Assembly: GCA_003731675.1 (NCBI GenBank)
Contig: RCNQ01000088.1
Location: 1-8,507, forward strand
Length of the DNA: 8,507 bases
Source: Bacteroidetes/Chlorobi group bacterium ChocPot_Mid
GTDB lineage: Bacteria; Bacteroidota; Ignavibacteria; Kapaibacteriales; UBA2268
Direction of reading: 5' to 3'
A program made the position numbers and the translations under genes. A model generated the notes under the pieces. The model searched no databases, was not told the DNA's origin, and was given only the letters and a program-made list of their open reading frames with translations. Numbering within the stretch: position 1 is the first letter of the stretch; every line of letters starts with the position of its first letter. Below, one piece after another: positions 1-7,363 of the stretch.

Positions 1-2141
1 ATTGTAAAATATGAACCATTGTCCTGAGTTCCACCGATATATTCATTAGCTCCTGGCTTTTTATCGCAACCATAAAATTGTGAAGTATTGTATCCATTTT
101 TATCTGTTTCAATCCAATTTTGCCCTTCATTAGTTGAGAAAGCAACTCCACCATCATTTCCAATTAGAATCCAATATTGACCTTTTGATTTATCAATTGG
201 TATCATAGTAATATTATGTTGGTCAACATGCACGACACTGTTTCTGTTAGGACCTCCGAATTGTCCGTAACCATCGGTAACTGCGGTTGTTTTTCTTTTC
301 TTAGTATAAATTGGTCCCCAAGTGATTTTTAGTTTAGAATTTGGCAAGGTAGTTGGATTCCAAACAGCTCCATCTTTTAATCTTGGTGAAATAACATATT
401 CAGCTTTGTATTTTATTGAACTTTTTATGCTACTATTTGCTTGATTTGAATAATTTACTGCATGTGTTATAATTATTTCAGGGGTATCTCCTTCGAGAAG
501 GTCGAATTTACCATTATTATTTTGGTCAATGAAGGAGACGCATAATTGCTTTAAATTAGTTAAATCGTGTACTTCGAAAGGAATATTGACGTAATCTTTG
601 AAAACATACTGGTCACCTTGCTGAATAAATCTGTGAGCTTTTTGAGTTCTTGTGCTTCCGAAGCGTAATTCTGTGGTTGTAAACTCATTGTCTTTTAGAA
701 TTTGTTCATTCCAATAATCCTGACTTGTTCCAATACCACCGTCTTCGTATGGTAAACCTGAATCAAAAAAGGACATATAAGAATCCAAAGAATTTTTCTC
801 AATTTTTGTTATTCGAAATATTGAGTCTTGTCCGGATTGCATTTCGATTTTGAAGATATTTACTCCACCAACAAAGACAATATTTTCATTGAATGGATGA
901 ACAGCGATACAGTTGTCATACCAACCCTGATTGCTCAACCAAGAGTTATTCTTTTTTATGTCGTTTACTAAATACCACAAATCGCCACCATTTTCGGTAA
1001 CATAAAAGTCTGAGGAGGCACCGTTTTCAACACTAAGGTACAATTTATTAGAATTTGTAGGTGAGATAGCCATTTCTATTCTTTGGCAGATACCAATTCC
1101 ATTAGAAGAATTGAACCAGGTCTCTCCTGCATTAGTTGATTTGATTATACCGACACCATTTATTGATGCGTATTGAATATTAAAGTTATTTGGGTCATAT
1201 AAAATTTGCTGAACTCTTGCTTCACCTGATTGGTAAACTGTTCTCCATGATAGTCCACCATTTGTGGATTTTTCAATTGTTGAATTTCGAGCCAGGTAAT
1301 ATCTTTGTGATTGTGTTCCTGAAACATTCATATCATTGGAGCAACACAAAACAATATTGGGGTCAGTTGGAGAGACTATTATTCTATTAATGGACTTAAA
1401 TCTTGCGGAATATGGCAGATGGAACCAAGTTTCACCATGGTCGGTTGATTTGAAAATGCCATCACCATTAATCGCATCGAGATTCATAAAGCCTTCACCT
1501 GTTCCTGCATAAAAAATGTAAGGGTTGGATTCGGAATAAGCTAAGCATGTTGTAGCCAGATTCGGTAAAAAAGGTGTCATGTTACGCCAATTAATACCTC
1601 TGTCTGTTGTTTTCCAAATGCCACCTCCAACAGAACCGGCAAACCATGTTTTGCCAGTGGGGTCAGTTGGGTCAACGATGAATGCTCTTGTCCTTCCACC
1701 AACATTAGCGGGACCTCTTTCAATCCAGTTCAGCTTTGATTGTGGTTTCTCCTTCGATTTGTTTTGTGAGTATAAAATAGCTTTTTGGTATTCAATAAAT
1801 CTTTGATTTGGCTCATAGTCTGGCTTTGATTTACCTTCTCGAGTTCGAATATTGGAATGAAGTTCAGCAAAAAGGTATGGTGCATCAAACTTTTGAGATT
1901 TATCATATTCTCCTATGTTGTATTTCCATAATTTTGCTTTTGTATCATAACTTGGGAAAAAAGTTGTATTATTTTTGATTTTTACTTTTTTCTGAGGTTT
2001 ATTTTGCTTCAATTTTTTGTTTGTTTTTAATGTTTTGTGCTGTTTCACTTTAATACTTAAAGATAGTTGAGACACTGAAGTATCTGGTAGCAATAAAATT
2101 GCTAATGTCAACAGCGCAATAAGTGTTATTCGGGTTTTCAT
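1..2141 (-). CDS. Secreted BNR/Asp-box repeat (sortilin-like propeller) protein, C-terminus beyond window
   Basis: The frame is open from an ATG at 2141 to the left edge (713 codons, no stop), so the gene is 3'-truncated by the window. Residues 1-25 look like a signal peptide (MKTR, hydrophobic core, then TSVSQ). A Lys-rich stretch (about 31-57) follows, then a propeller starting near NWIERGPANVGGRTRA (138-153). Six Asp-box motifs (S/T-x-D/N-x-G-x-x-W) sit at 178-185, 232-239, 292-299, 335-342, 382-389 and 669-676; they are structural turns of beta-propeller blades. An insertion at about 480-610 interrupts the repeats and carries an EF-hand-like loop, DQNNNGKFD (539-547). Proteins of this type are exported and often end in a type IX secretion sorting domain; that end is outside the window, so secretion route is inference. 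Asp-boxes do not identify an enzymatic activity, and I do not assign sialidase function. It is the second gene of an operon, one base after the lipoprotein gene. Confidence 0.88.
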   Translation of the reverse strand, partial: MKTRITLIALLTLAILLLPDTSVSQLSLSIKVKQHKTLKTNKKLKQNKPQKKVKIKNNTTFFPSYDTKAKLWKYNIGEYDKSQKFDAPYLFAELHSNIRTREGKSKPDYEPNQRFIEYQKAILYSQNKSKEKPQSKLNWIERGPANVGGRTRAFIVDPTDPTGKTWFAGSVGGGIWKTTDRGINWRNMTPFLPNLATTCLAYSESNPYIFYAGTGEGFMNLDAINGDGIFKSTDHGETWFHLPYSARFKSINRIIVSPTDPNIVLCCSNDMNVSGTQSQRYYLARNSTIEKSTNGGLSWRTVYQSGEARVQQILYDPNNFNIQYASINGVGIIKSTNAGETWFNSSNGIGICQRIEMAISPTNSNKLYLSVENGASSDFYVTENGGDLWYLVNDIKKNNSWLSNQGWYDNCIAVHPFNENIVFVGGVNIFKIEMQSGQDSIFRITKIEKNSLDSYMSFFDSGLPYEDGGIGTSQDYWNEQILKDNEFTTTELRFGSTRTQKAHRFIQQGDQYVFKDYVNIPFEVHDLTNLKQLCVSFIDQNNNGKFDLLEGDTPEIIITHAVNYSNQANSSIKSSIKYKAEYVISPRLKDGAVWNPTTLPNSKLKITWGPIYTKKRKTTAVTDGYGQFGGPNRNSVVHVDQHNITMIPIDKSKGQYWILIGNDGGVAFSTNEGQNWIETDKNGYNTSQFYGCDKKPGANEYIGGTQDNGSYFT

Positions 2142-2142
2142 A

Positions 2143-2610
2143 CTATTTATCCTTTATTATCTCGTCAATATATTTCTTTTTCTTTTTAATATCATAAATA
2201 TATACAATCGGCTGGTCGTTTTCATTTCTTATCTGTCCGGGAAATGTATGAATCATTATCTGTTCATTATTTTTCCAGTTTACATTTCCGTTTTCATGTG
2301 AATCCTCATAAATAATTTCCTCAGTTTTTAAATCATATATAAAAAAGCTGAAACTTGGAAAAGGATTTTCGTTTGTTGGCTTATTATGACTTATACAAAG
2401 CATATAGGTATTATTGGAATTTGGAATATATAATAAATCTCCTGAGAATTTTTCTTTTGCAATCATTTCATATTTGGCAATAGTATCTATTTTTTCTGTT
2501 ACGATAGTTTGATGATTATTCATTTGTTTTGGTCCTGAACATGAAATAATAACAATAAGAAAAGATAACAGAATTGTTAAACACAAGAATATTTTAAATA
2601 ATGTTTTCAT
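2143..2610 (-). CDS. Small lipoprotein of unknown function
   Basis: This 155-residue protein begins with a lipoprotein signal: MKTLFK, a hydrophobic run (about 5-22), and a lipobox-like IIS-Cys with the acylated cysteine at residue 24. It is therefore probably anchored in a membrane on the periplasmic side. The mature part looks like all-beta strands: FSGDLLYIPN (55-64), SFSFFIYDLKTEEIIYED (86-103) and NVNWKNNEQIMIHTFPG (109-125), then PIVYIYDIKKKKK (134-146). The 'IYDL...ENGNVNW' pattern resembles a propeller-like or TolB-like blade, but the protein is too short for a full propeller. I do not recognise a named family. It is the first gene of an operon with the secreted BNR protein, so it could assist or accompany that protein at the envelope; this is inference from position only. 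It is divergent from the TIR-PLP gene. Confidence 0.82.
   Translation of the reverse strand: MKTLFKIFLCLTILLSFLIVIISCSGPKQMNNHQTIVTEKIDTIAKYEMIAKEKFSGDLLYIPNSNNTYMLCISHNKPTNENPFPSFSFFIYDLKTEEIIYEDSHENGNVNWKNNEQIMIHTFPGQIRNENDQPIVYIYDIKKKKKYIDEIIKDK
2150..2154 (-). promoter_or_regulatory. Shine-Dalgarno for the BNR protein gene, inside the upstream gene
   Basis: The minus strand reads AAGGA followed by 8 bases and ATG at 2141. The motif lies in the last codons of the lipoprotein gene (stop at 2143-2145), which suggests translational coupling of the two genes and supports the chosen start. Confidence 0.55.
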
Positions 2611-2619
2611 GACAAAGAT

Positions 2620-2651
2620 TAAATATATTTCAACAAAATTTATCTTCCAAA
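2620..2651 (-). promoter_or_regulatory. Candidate Bacteroidetes-type promoter for the lipoprotein/BNR operon
   Basis: On the minus strand a TTTG (2651-2648) is followed by 20 bases and TATATTTA (2627-2620). The Bacteroidetes sigma-A consensus is TTTG, 19-21 bases, TAnnTTTG, so only the last base of the -7 box differs. The box ends 9 bases before the ATG at 2610, which implies a very short leader and fits the absence of a Shine-Dalgarno. In AT-rich sequence such a match can arise by chance. Confidence 0.42.
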
Positions 2652-2733
2652 AATAAGGAAATCTATGAATATCTCATATAGTTTTATTAATTTAGAAGAA
2701 AAATCGTAGTTAAATAATTTAAAAAAAAGAAAA

Positions 2734-4818
2734 ATGACAAAAGAAATACTGCTTAAAAGCGGTTGGATTAAAATTGATAAGCCAGAGCTTGATAATTTAA
2801 GGGCTAAAATCAGAGAACAGTACGAAATGGAAGGTGGAAGCAAGAAATTCAACTCCCATTTGGAGAATTATGAGGAATTGCGTGAGATAATGAAAGTAAA
2901 ACTTGATGAATTTCAAGAGCGTGAGGATGTAGAAATCAGAATTAATGAACAAGTCAATTATGATATTTTACCAGGAAATACATTCTTTAGGAATTTACTC
3001 TATTCAAACAGGAAAGCACCAAGTCTGAGATTCCAAGAATATAACATAGAAATATGCTACTTGTTTGCTTACGGGAAAAAAAGATTTGACTTTCTCAGGA
3101 AAGAAAAAAAATTCGGACACGAACTGAACACATCCAATTTTCAGGACAAACAATATAAATTTATTGTGTCTTCAACCATGAACAATATGGTCGAAGCAGA
3201 AAAAATTGCTACTAAACTTAAAGAAGAAATGGGCTTTTTCGTAGAAAGCGATACAAGAAATACCCACACTTACAGTAAAGGAAGACTTTCTGAAATTTAC
3301 AGCAAATTAGATGATACAACTCTTGTCATTTCTCTTATCAGCAGAGATTATCTTCAAAATGAAAATTGTATAAAAGAGCTAATCGAATATACCAGTTCAG
3401 ATTTAGAGAATTATATTTTCCATACTGTTCATGTTTTACTTGAAGATGTTTACGAAGGTGACTTCAATATTTTCGATTCACTCGGCAGATCCGAATTGCT
3501 TAAGTATTGGAAACTGAGGAGTGAGAAATTGGAAGAAAATCACAGACTGATTCTCGGTGTAAAAAAAGACAAAGATATTTTCCTGAAACTTAGTAGCGAA
3601 TTAAAAGAAATTAAAGAGATTATTGTTGAACTTAACAGAATAGTTGATTTAATCCGTACAAGTGATTATAAAATCCTTTACAAAATTTTTCTTACAAAAA
3701 TCAGAACACATGATGACTTAATCAATATCTTACCGAAGAAAACAAATATAAGGGAAATAAATTACGAGTTGGAAAAAACCTATAAGGGTATTAAGATTCC
3801 TTCAATGAACGACCCTAATAAACCAGAATTTCCACCTTTACCATTTTATAAGCCAAAATTTCCAGCATCGGAAACTTACAAAATTAAAGTTCCCGGATTC
3901 ACTAATGTTTGGCTTAAAGATGAAAGTACAAATCCCACAGGAACGCATAAAGACCGTTTAGCATGGGAAGTTGTTATAAAGTATAAATCTTTGATACAAG
4001 GATTGAAGTATAAAGATTACTTACCGCAGATGTCAATTATATCCTCTGGTAGTGCGGCGATTGCTATTCAGCATTTTCTTAATCTTTTTGAAATTCCTGT
4101 GAAGCTAAAAGTTTTAGTTGACAAAAATTTGAATAGCAATATTAAAGCTACTATTAAGGATATTGGTTGTGAACTCTATGAAACTGACTTGTCAAAAAAA
4201 CTTTTAACATCAGATGAAATAAAAGAATTAACCGATAACGAAAAAGGTATTGATATTACATATCGTGAAACTTTAGACCCTAATCAGGACAATTACTACG
4301 ATTGGATGAGCTACGAAATTCTTATGCAAAATCCTGAATACTGCTTTATTCCTTTCGGTACTGGTGATTTATTCATAAATGTATTGAACATTGTTAAGGT
4401 TGAGTATTTTAATTCCTTTATCGCAAAGCACGACCCAAGATTTTTTGGTAATATGGATATACTGAAAAATACTCACTTTTTTGGTGCATCTTCAGACCAG
4501 CCCAATACTGTTTTGGATAAACTCTATTCAAATTTTCTTCCTTCAATTAATTCTTTTAAAAAGTATATTAATACATTAAAAGAAGAATACTCTTGTGTAG
4601 GTAATCGTACAGGTTTTTATTATGTCAAGGAGTCATTTGTCAAACAAGCTTTGGATATCGCATCGAGTCAAAAAATAAATTTTGAACCATCAGGTATGGC
4701 TGGACTTGCTTTGCTTTTACAGATGAAAGAGAGTATCCCGAAAAATGCGAAGATACTGATTGTTAATACTGGAAAAACAAAGAAATTGTCTGAATTGCTG
4801 AAGAATCCAGTTGTTTAA
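2734..4818 (+). CDS. TIR domain fused to a PLP-dependent (threonine synthase/TrpB-fold) enzyme domain
   Basis: This 694-residue protein has three parts. (1) Residues 1-135 are charged and helical. The segment 82-121 (NTFFRNLL...RFDFL) weakly resembles an HTH-like module common in Bacteroidetes regulators. (2) Residues about 139-290 look like a TIR domain: beta-A YKFIVSST (141-148), helix 149-166, TLVISLISRDYL (196-207) and NENCIKEL (209-216). Glu215 sits where TIR NADases have the catalytic Glu of the W/C-x-x-E helix. A helical linker (about 285-350) follows. (3) Residues about 350-694 are a fold-type II PLP (PALP) domain: LKDESTNPTGTHKDR (394-408) with Schiff-base Lys406, SSGSAA (437-442) at the cofactor-ring loop, PFGTGD (540-545) at the phosphate loop, and EPSGMAGLAL (651-660) with NTG (678-680) at the C-terminal side. 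TIR domains hydrolyse or cyclise NAD or act as adaptors; the PALP domain could be an enzyme or a ligand sensor. No partner gene is adjacent on the same strand. The start lacks a Shine-Dalgarno and follows an A-rich tract. Domain calls rest on motifs; the combined function is unknown. Confidence 0.85.
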   Translation: MTKEILLKSGWIKIDKPELDNLRAKIREQYEMEGGSKKFNSHLENYEELREIMKVKLDEFQEREDVEIRINEQVNYDILPGNTFFRNLLYSNRKAPSLRFQEYNIEICYLFAYGKKRFDFLRKEKKFGHELNTSNFQDKQYKFIVSSTMNNMVEAEKIATKLKEEMGFFVESDTRNTHTYSKGRLSEIYSKLDDTTLVISLISRDYLQNENCIKELIEYTSSDLENYIFHTVHVLLEDVYEGDFNIFDSLGRSELLKYWKLRSEKLEENHRLILGVKKDKDIFLKLSSELKEIKEIIVELNRIVDLIRTSDYKILYKIFLTKIRTHDDLINILPKKTNIREINYELEKTYKGIKIPSMNDPNKPEFPPLPFYKPKFPASETYKIKVPGFTNVWLKDESTNPTGTHKDRLAWEVVIKYKSLIQGLKYKDYLPQMSIISSGSAAIAIQHFLNLFEIPVKLKVLVDKNLNSNIKATIKDIGCELYETDLSKKLLTSDEIKELTDNEKGIDITYRETLDPNQDNYYDWMSYEILMQNPEYCFIPFGTGDLFINVLNIVKVEYFNSFIAKHDPRFFGNMDILKNTHFFGASSDQPNTVLDKLYSNFLPSINSFKKYINTLKEEYSCVGNRTGFYYVKESFVKQALDIASSQKINFEPSGMAGLALLLQMKESIPKNAKILIVNTGKTKKLSELLKNPVV

Positions 4819-4833
4819 TTTGAGATAAATCAG

Positions 4834-4858
4834 TCATCCTGAGCTTGTCGAAGGATGA
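4834..4858. repeat. Dispersed inverted-repeat element (TCATCCT...AGGATGA)
   Basis: A perfect 7-bp inverted repeat, TCATCCT (4834-4840) and AGGATGA (4852-4858), encloses the 11-base loop GAGCTTGTCGA. From memory, this sequence (CCTTCGACAAGCTCAGG on the other strand) recurs in intergenic regions of many bacteria, including FCB-group and metagenomic genomes; only one copy lies in this window, so dispersal cannot be shown here. It starts 16 bases after the stop of the TIR-PLP gene and could act as a transcript-end hairpin. No U-tract follows directly, so it is not a typical intrinsic terminator. Confidence 0.6.
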
Positions 4859-4914
4859 TTCAATAGAAAGTTTTTAAAAATTTAAAAGTTTGAATAAGAG
4901 AAAAAAATTGAAAT

Positions 4915-6165
4915 ATGACAACAATAATCACAAATATTAGTTCTTTAGTAACGGTTAATTCTGATGGGAAAAAGCATAAAGCAGGTAGAGATATGCAAAA
5001 TATCGGTGAGATACAAAACGGGGCAATGATTTTTGATAAGGAAATAAAATGGGTAGGAACTGTTGAACAATTAAAACAGCAAATATCACAAGGATTAATT
5101 ACTCCAACAAAAATCATTGATGCAAAAGGTAAAACAGTTTTACCCGGTTTTGTGGATTCACACACTCATATTGTTTTTGGTGGAAATCGTTCTCTTGAAT
5201 TTGCAAGACGTCTTCGTGGAGTGACTTATCAGCAAATTGCTGAAGAGGGTGGAGGTATTCTGACAACTGTCAAGGGTACAAGAGAAGCAACTGTTGAAGA
5301 GCTTGTAGAAACAGGAAGGAAAATTGCAAACAACGCTATTAAGCACGGTACAACTGCATTTGAGATGAAAAGCGGGTATGGACTATCAACTGAGAGTGAA
5401 ATTAAACTACTCGAAGCAATAAAGCAATTAAGAAACGAACTGCCTGTTCATATCAGCTCAACATTTCTTGGTGCTCACGATTTTCCTCCTGAATTCAGGA
5501 ATAATCACGACGGGTACATTGATTTAATTTGCAACGAAATGATTCCGCTGGTTAAAGAAAAAAAGCTTGCAGAATTTTGCGATGCATTTATTGACAAGGG
5601 ATATTATTCTCTTGATGAAGGTGAACGCGTCTTAAAATCAGGATTAGAACATGGCTTAAAATTAAAAGTTCATTGCGATGAGCTTGCTGATTTTGGTTCA
5701 ACAAAGCTTGCAACAAACTTGGGAGCTGTATCAGCAGACCATTTGCTTTTTGTTTCTGATGAGGGGATTAATGCACTCAAACAATCAGGTACAGTAGCGA
5801 CTCTTTTACCCGGGACAGCATATTTTATCCGTATGCCTTATGCACCTGCAAGAAAATTAATTGATTCAGGTTGTATTGTAGCTTTAGCTTCAGACTGTAA
5901 TCCGGGTTCCTGCTTTACTGAAAATATGCAGACGATTTTATCACTTGCTGTAATTAATATGAACATGAGTGCAGAAGAAGCGATTACTGCGGCAACATTG
6001 AACGGAGCCGCTGCAATTTGTCAGTCTGACAAAATGGGTTCTCTTGAAGCAGGTAAAATTGCAAATTTCATTATTGCTGATGTCCCATCCTATACCGATT
6101 TGTTTTATCATTTCGGAATAAATCATGTTGAAGAGACATGGGTAAATGGGGCGATGGTGGTTTAA
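4915..6165 (+). CDS. hutI: Imidazolonepropionase (histidine degradation)
   Basis: HutI hydrolyses 4-imidazolone-5-propanoate to N-formimino-L-glutamate, the third step of histidine catabolism, in the cytoplasm. The 416-residue length matches the family (about 400-420). It is an amidohydrolase-superfamily TIM barrel with all expected signatures: LPGFVDSHTHIVFGG (76-90) with metal ligands His83 and His85, MKSGYGLSTE (151-160), LGAHDFP (185-191) with substrate-site His188, KVHCDELADFGS (251-262) with metal ligand His253, SADHLLF (273-279) with His276, and ASDCNPGSCFTENM (325-338) with Asp327. The N- and C-terminal beta segments are present (ends in WVNGAMVV), so the gene looks intact. The start has no Shine-Dalgarno and lies 96 bases after the TIR-PLP stop. 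Other hut genes (hutH, hutU, hutG/ftcD) are not next to it here. Its stop overlaps by 4 bases the stop of the converging gene. Confidence 0.96.
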   Translation: MTTIITNISSLVTVNSDGKKHKAGRDMQNIGEIQNGAMIFDKEIKWVGTVEQLKQQISQGLITPTKIIDAKGKTVLPGFVDSHTHIVFGGNRSLEFARRLRGVTYQQIAEEGGGILTTVKGTREATVEELVETGRKIANNAIKHGTTAFEMKSGYGLSTESEIKLLEAIKQLRNELPVHISSTFLGAHDFPPEFRNNHDGYIDLICNEMIPLVKEKKLAEFCDAFIDKGYYSLDEGERVLKSGLEHGLKLKVHCDELADFGSTKLATNLGAVSADHLLFVSDEGINALKQSGTVATLLPGTAYFIRMPYAPARKLIDSGCIVALASDCNPGSCFTENMQTILSLAVINMNMSAEEAITAATLNGAAAICQSDKMGSLEAGKIANFIIADVPSYTDLFYHFGINHVEETWVNGAMVV

Positions 6166-7265
6166 TCATTTTCTAAAGAATTAATTTTCATAAAATTATA
6201 TGGCACAGGTGCAATACCTACTCCATAATTTTGAAATAATTCGCTTACAAATTTCTTCGTTTTTTCGTTCACATTGAAATAATCGAAGCCACTGATAAAT
6301 TCCTTTTTATTGGGATTTTCTTTAAGATAAGCCCCTAAACACATAGCTTCGGCAAAACAGCCATAAAGAACATTTTCGGTTAATCCGCAGATTTCAGGAT
6401 TAAAGAAAAATTCCAAACCTTCTGCTATATATGCATTACCACCGTCTTGTCTGATTACGTTTTTGCATTTTGAAAATTCTTCTTCCGGGAAACCATAAGG
6501 AACTGCAACGTCAATTACATGAATCGGCTGACTGTCCTGCATGTAGCTTATACAATCTGATGTAATAATACTTTTCGGATTGTGTGTGCAATTTATTATT
6601 GCTGTTATTTTCTTAGCTTCACTTTGAGGAATATTTTGAATTGTATCGAATACTTTTATATTGTTTGTGTTGATTAGTTCCTTCAATTCTTTAGTATGAC
6701 TGCTGATAATGTAGATTTGCTCAGGGTTCAGCTTTTTCATAAGCAAATGCTTCAGGGCATCAGTTCCAAGAAGCCCTAAACCATTAATTAAAACATTATT
6801 TCCGTTATTCTGAATATTTGCATTTTCAACAATCCTGTCAATTTCTGCATTGAAAATAACAGAAGTGCCGTTATCTCCATTCGTAAAAATCACATCAGGA
6901 TATAGCTCCTGAATAGTGAAACCCTCATTATCCTGTAAACCGTCCCAATTGACTCTAATCTCTGCTTCTTTCCCGAATAACCGCTTTGTAGAAGCCGCAA
7001 GCAATATTATTTTAACATCAAATCTTTCAACAGCGTACTGCAAAGCAAGGAGAAACTGTTTTCGTGCTTTGATGATACCTCGTTTGTATAAACTCTCATC
7101 CGAAAACATTTCCAGAACAATGAGGCTACCAAAAATTGAATCATTCAATTCAAAAAATACTGGTTTATAATAAGCATTGTTTTTCGAAATTCCTTGACTT
7201 AAGGTAAAATCATATTGATTTTTACTATTGGTTAAATTTGAAAAAAACAAGTAATCAACTTTCAT
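6162..7265 (-). CDS. Rossmann-fold protein resembling long-chain acyl-ACP reductase
   Basis: The 367-residue protein aligns by eye with cyanobacterial acyl-[acyl-carrier-protein] reductase (AAR, about 340 residues), which reduces fatty acyl-ACP/CoA to aldehyde with NADPH. Shared features are: a helix beginning RGIIKARKQFLLALQYA (62-78), strand KIILLA (85-90), the segment VIFTNGDNGTSVIF (125-138) matching FTTGNTHTAYV of AAR, and a dinucleotide loop NGLGLLG (161-167, GxGxxG). They continue with HVIDVAVPYGFP (249-260), DGGNAYIAEGLEF (274-286), and LYGCFAEAMCLGAYL (300-314). Cys303 matches the thioester-forming Cys of AAR (LFACFAEAM). The tail FVSELFQNYGVGIAPV (339-354) also matches. No aldehyde deformylating oxygenase gene is nearby, so an alkane pathway is not indicated; the substrate is unknown. 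A distant shikimate-dehydrogenase-like oxidoreductase is the alternative. The ATG at 7265 has no Shine-Dalgarno. It converges on hutI with a 4-base overlap. Confidence 0.75.
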   Translation of the reverse strand: MKVDYLFFSNLTNSKNQYDFTLSQGISKNNAYYKPVFFELNDSIFGSLIVLEMFSDESLYKRGIIKARKQFLLALQYAVERFDVKIILLAASTKRLFGKEAEIRVNWDGLQDNEGFTIQELYPDVIFTNGDNGTSVIFNAEIDRIVENANIQNNGNNVLINGLGLLGTDALKHLLMKKLNPEQIYIISSHTKELKELINTNNIKVFDTIQNIPQSEAKKITAIINCTHNPKSIITSDCISYMQDSQPIHVIDVAVPYGFPEEEFSKCKNVIRQDGGNAYIAEGLEFFFNPEICGLTENVLYGCFAEAMCLGAYLKENPNKKEFISGFDYFNVNEKTKKFVSELFQNYGVGIAPVPYNFMKINSLEND

Positions 7266-7363
7266 TAAATTCTAATCCATTTATTAATTTATTAAATATT
7301 TCCTTTTTTGCACACCCTCCTTTACTATTGATACACAAACCCTGCTTCAGGTTTCAAAAAAAT

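Noticed and set aside
1190..1806. Two plus-strand reading frames (1190-1390 and 1579-1806)
   Set aside because: They lie opposite the continuous minus-strand BNR protein frame, which has repeated Asp-box motifs; these are shadows.
1..2141. Sialidase function suggested by Asp-boxes
   Set aside because: Asp-boxes are structural and occur in many non-enzymatic propellers; no sialidase catalytic set is evident in the visible part.
2640..2852. 70-codon minus-strand frame over the divergent promoter region
   Set aside because: It overlaps the start of the TIR-PLP gene on the other strand and looks like low-complexity hydrophobic noise.
4834..4858. Intrinsic terminator of the TIR-PLP gene
   Set aside because: The hairpin has no U-tract directly after it; better described as a repeat that may still affect the transcript end.
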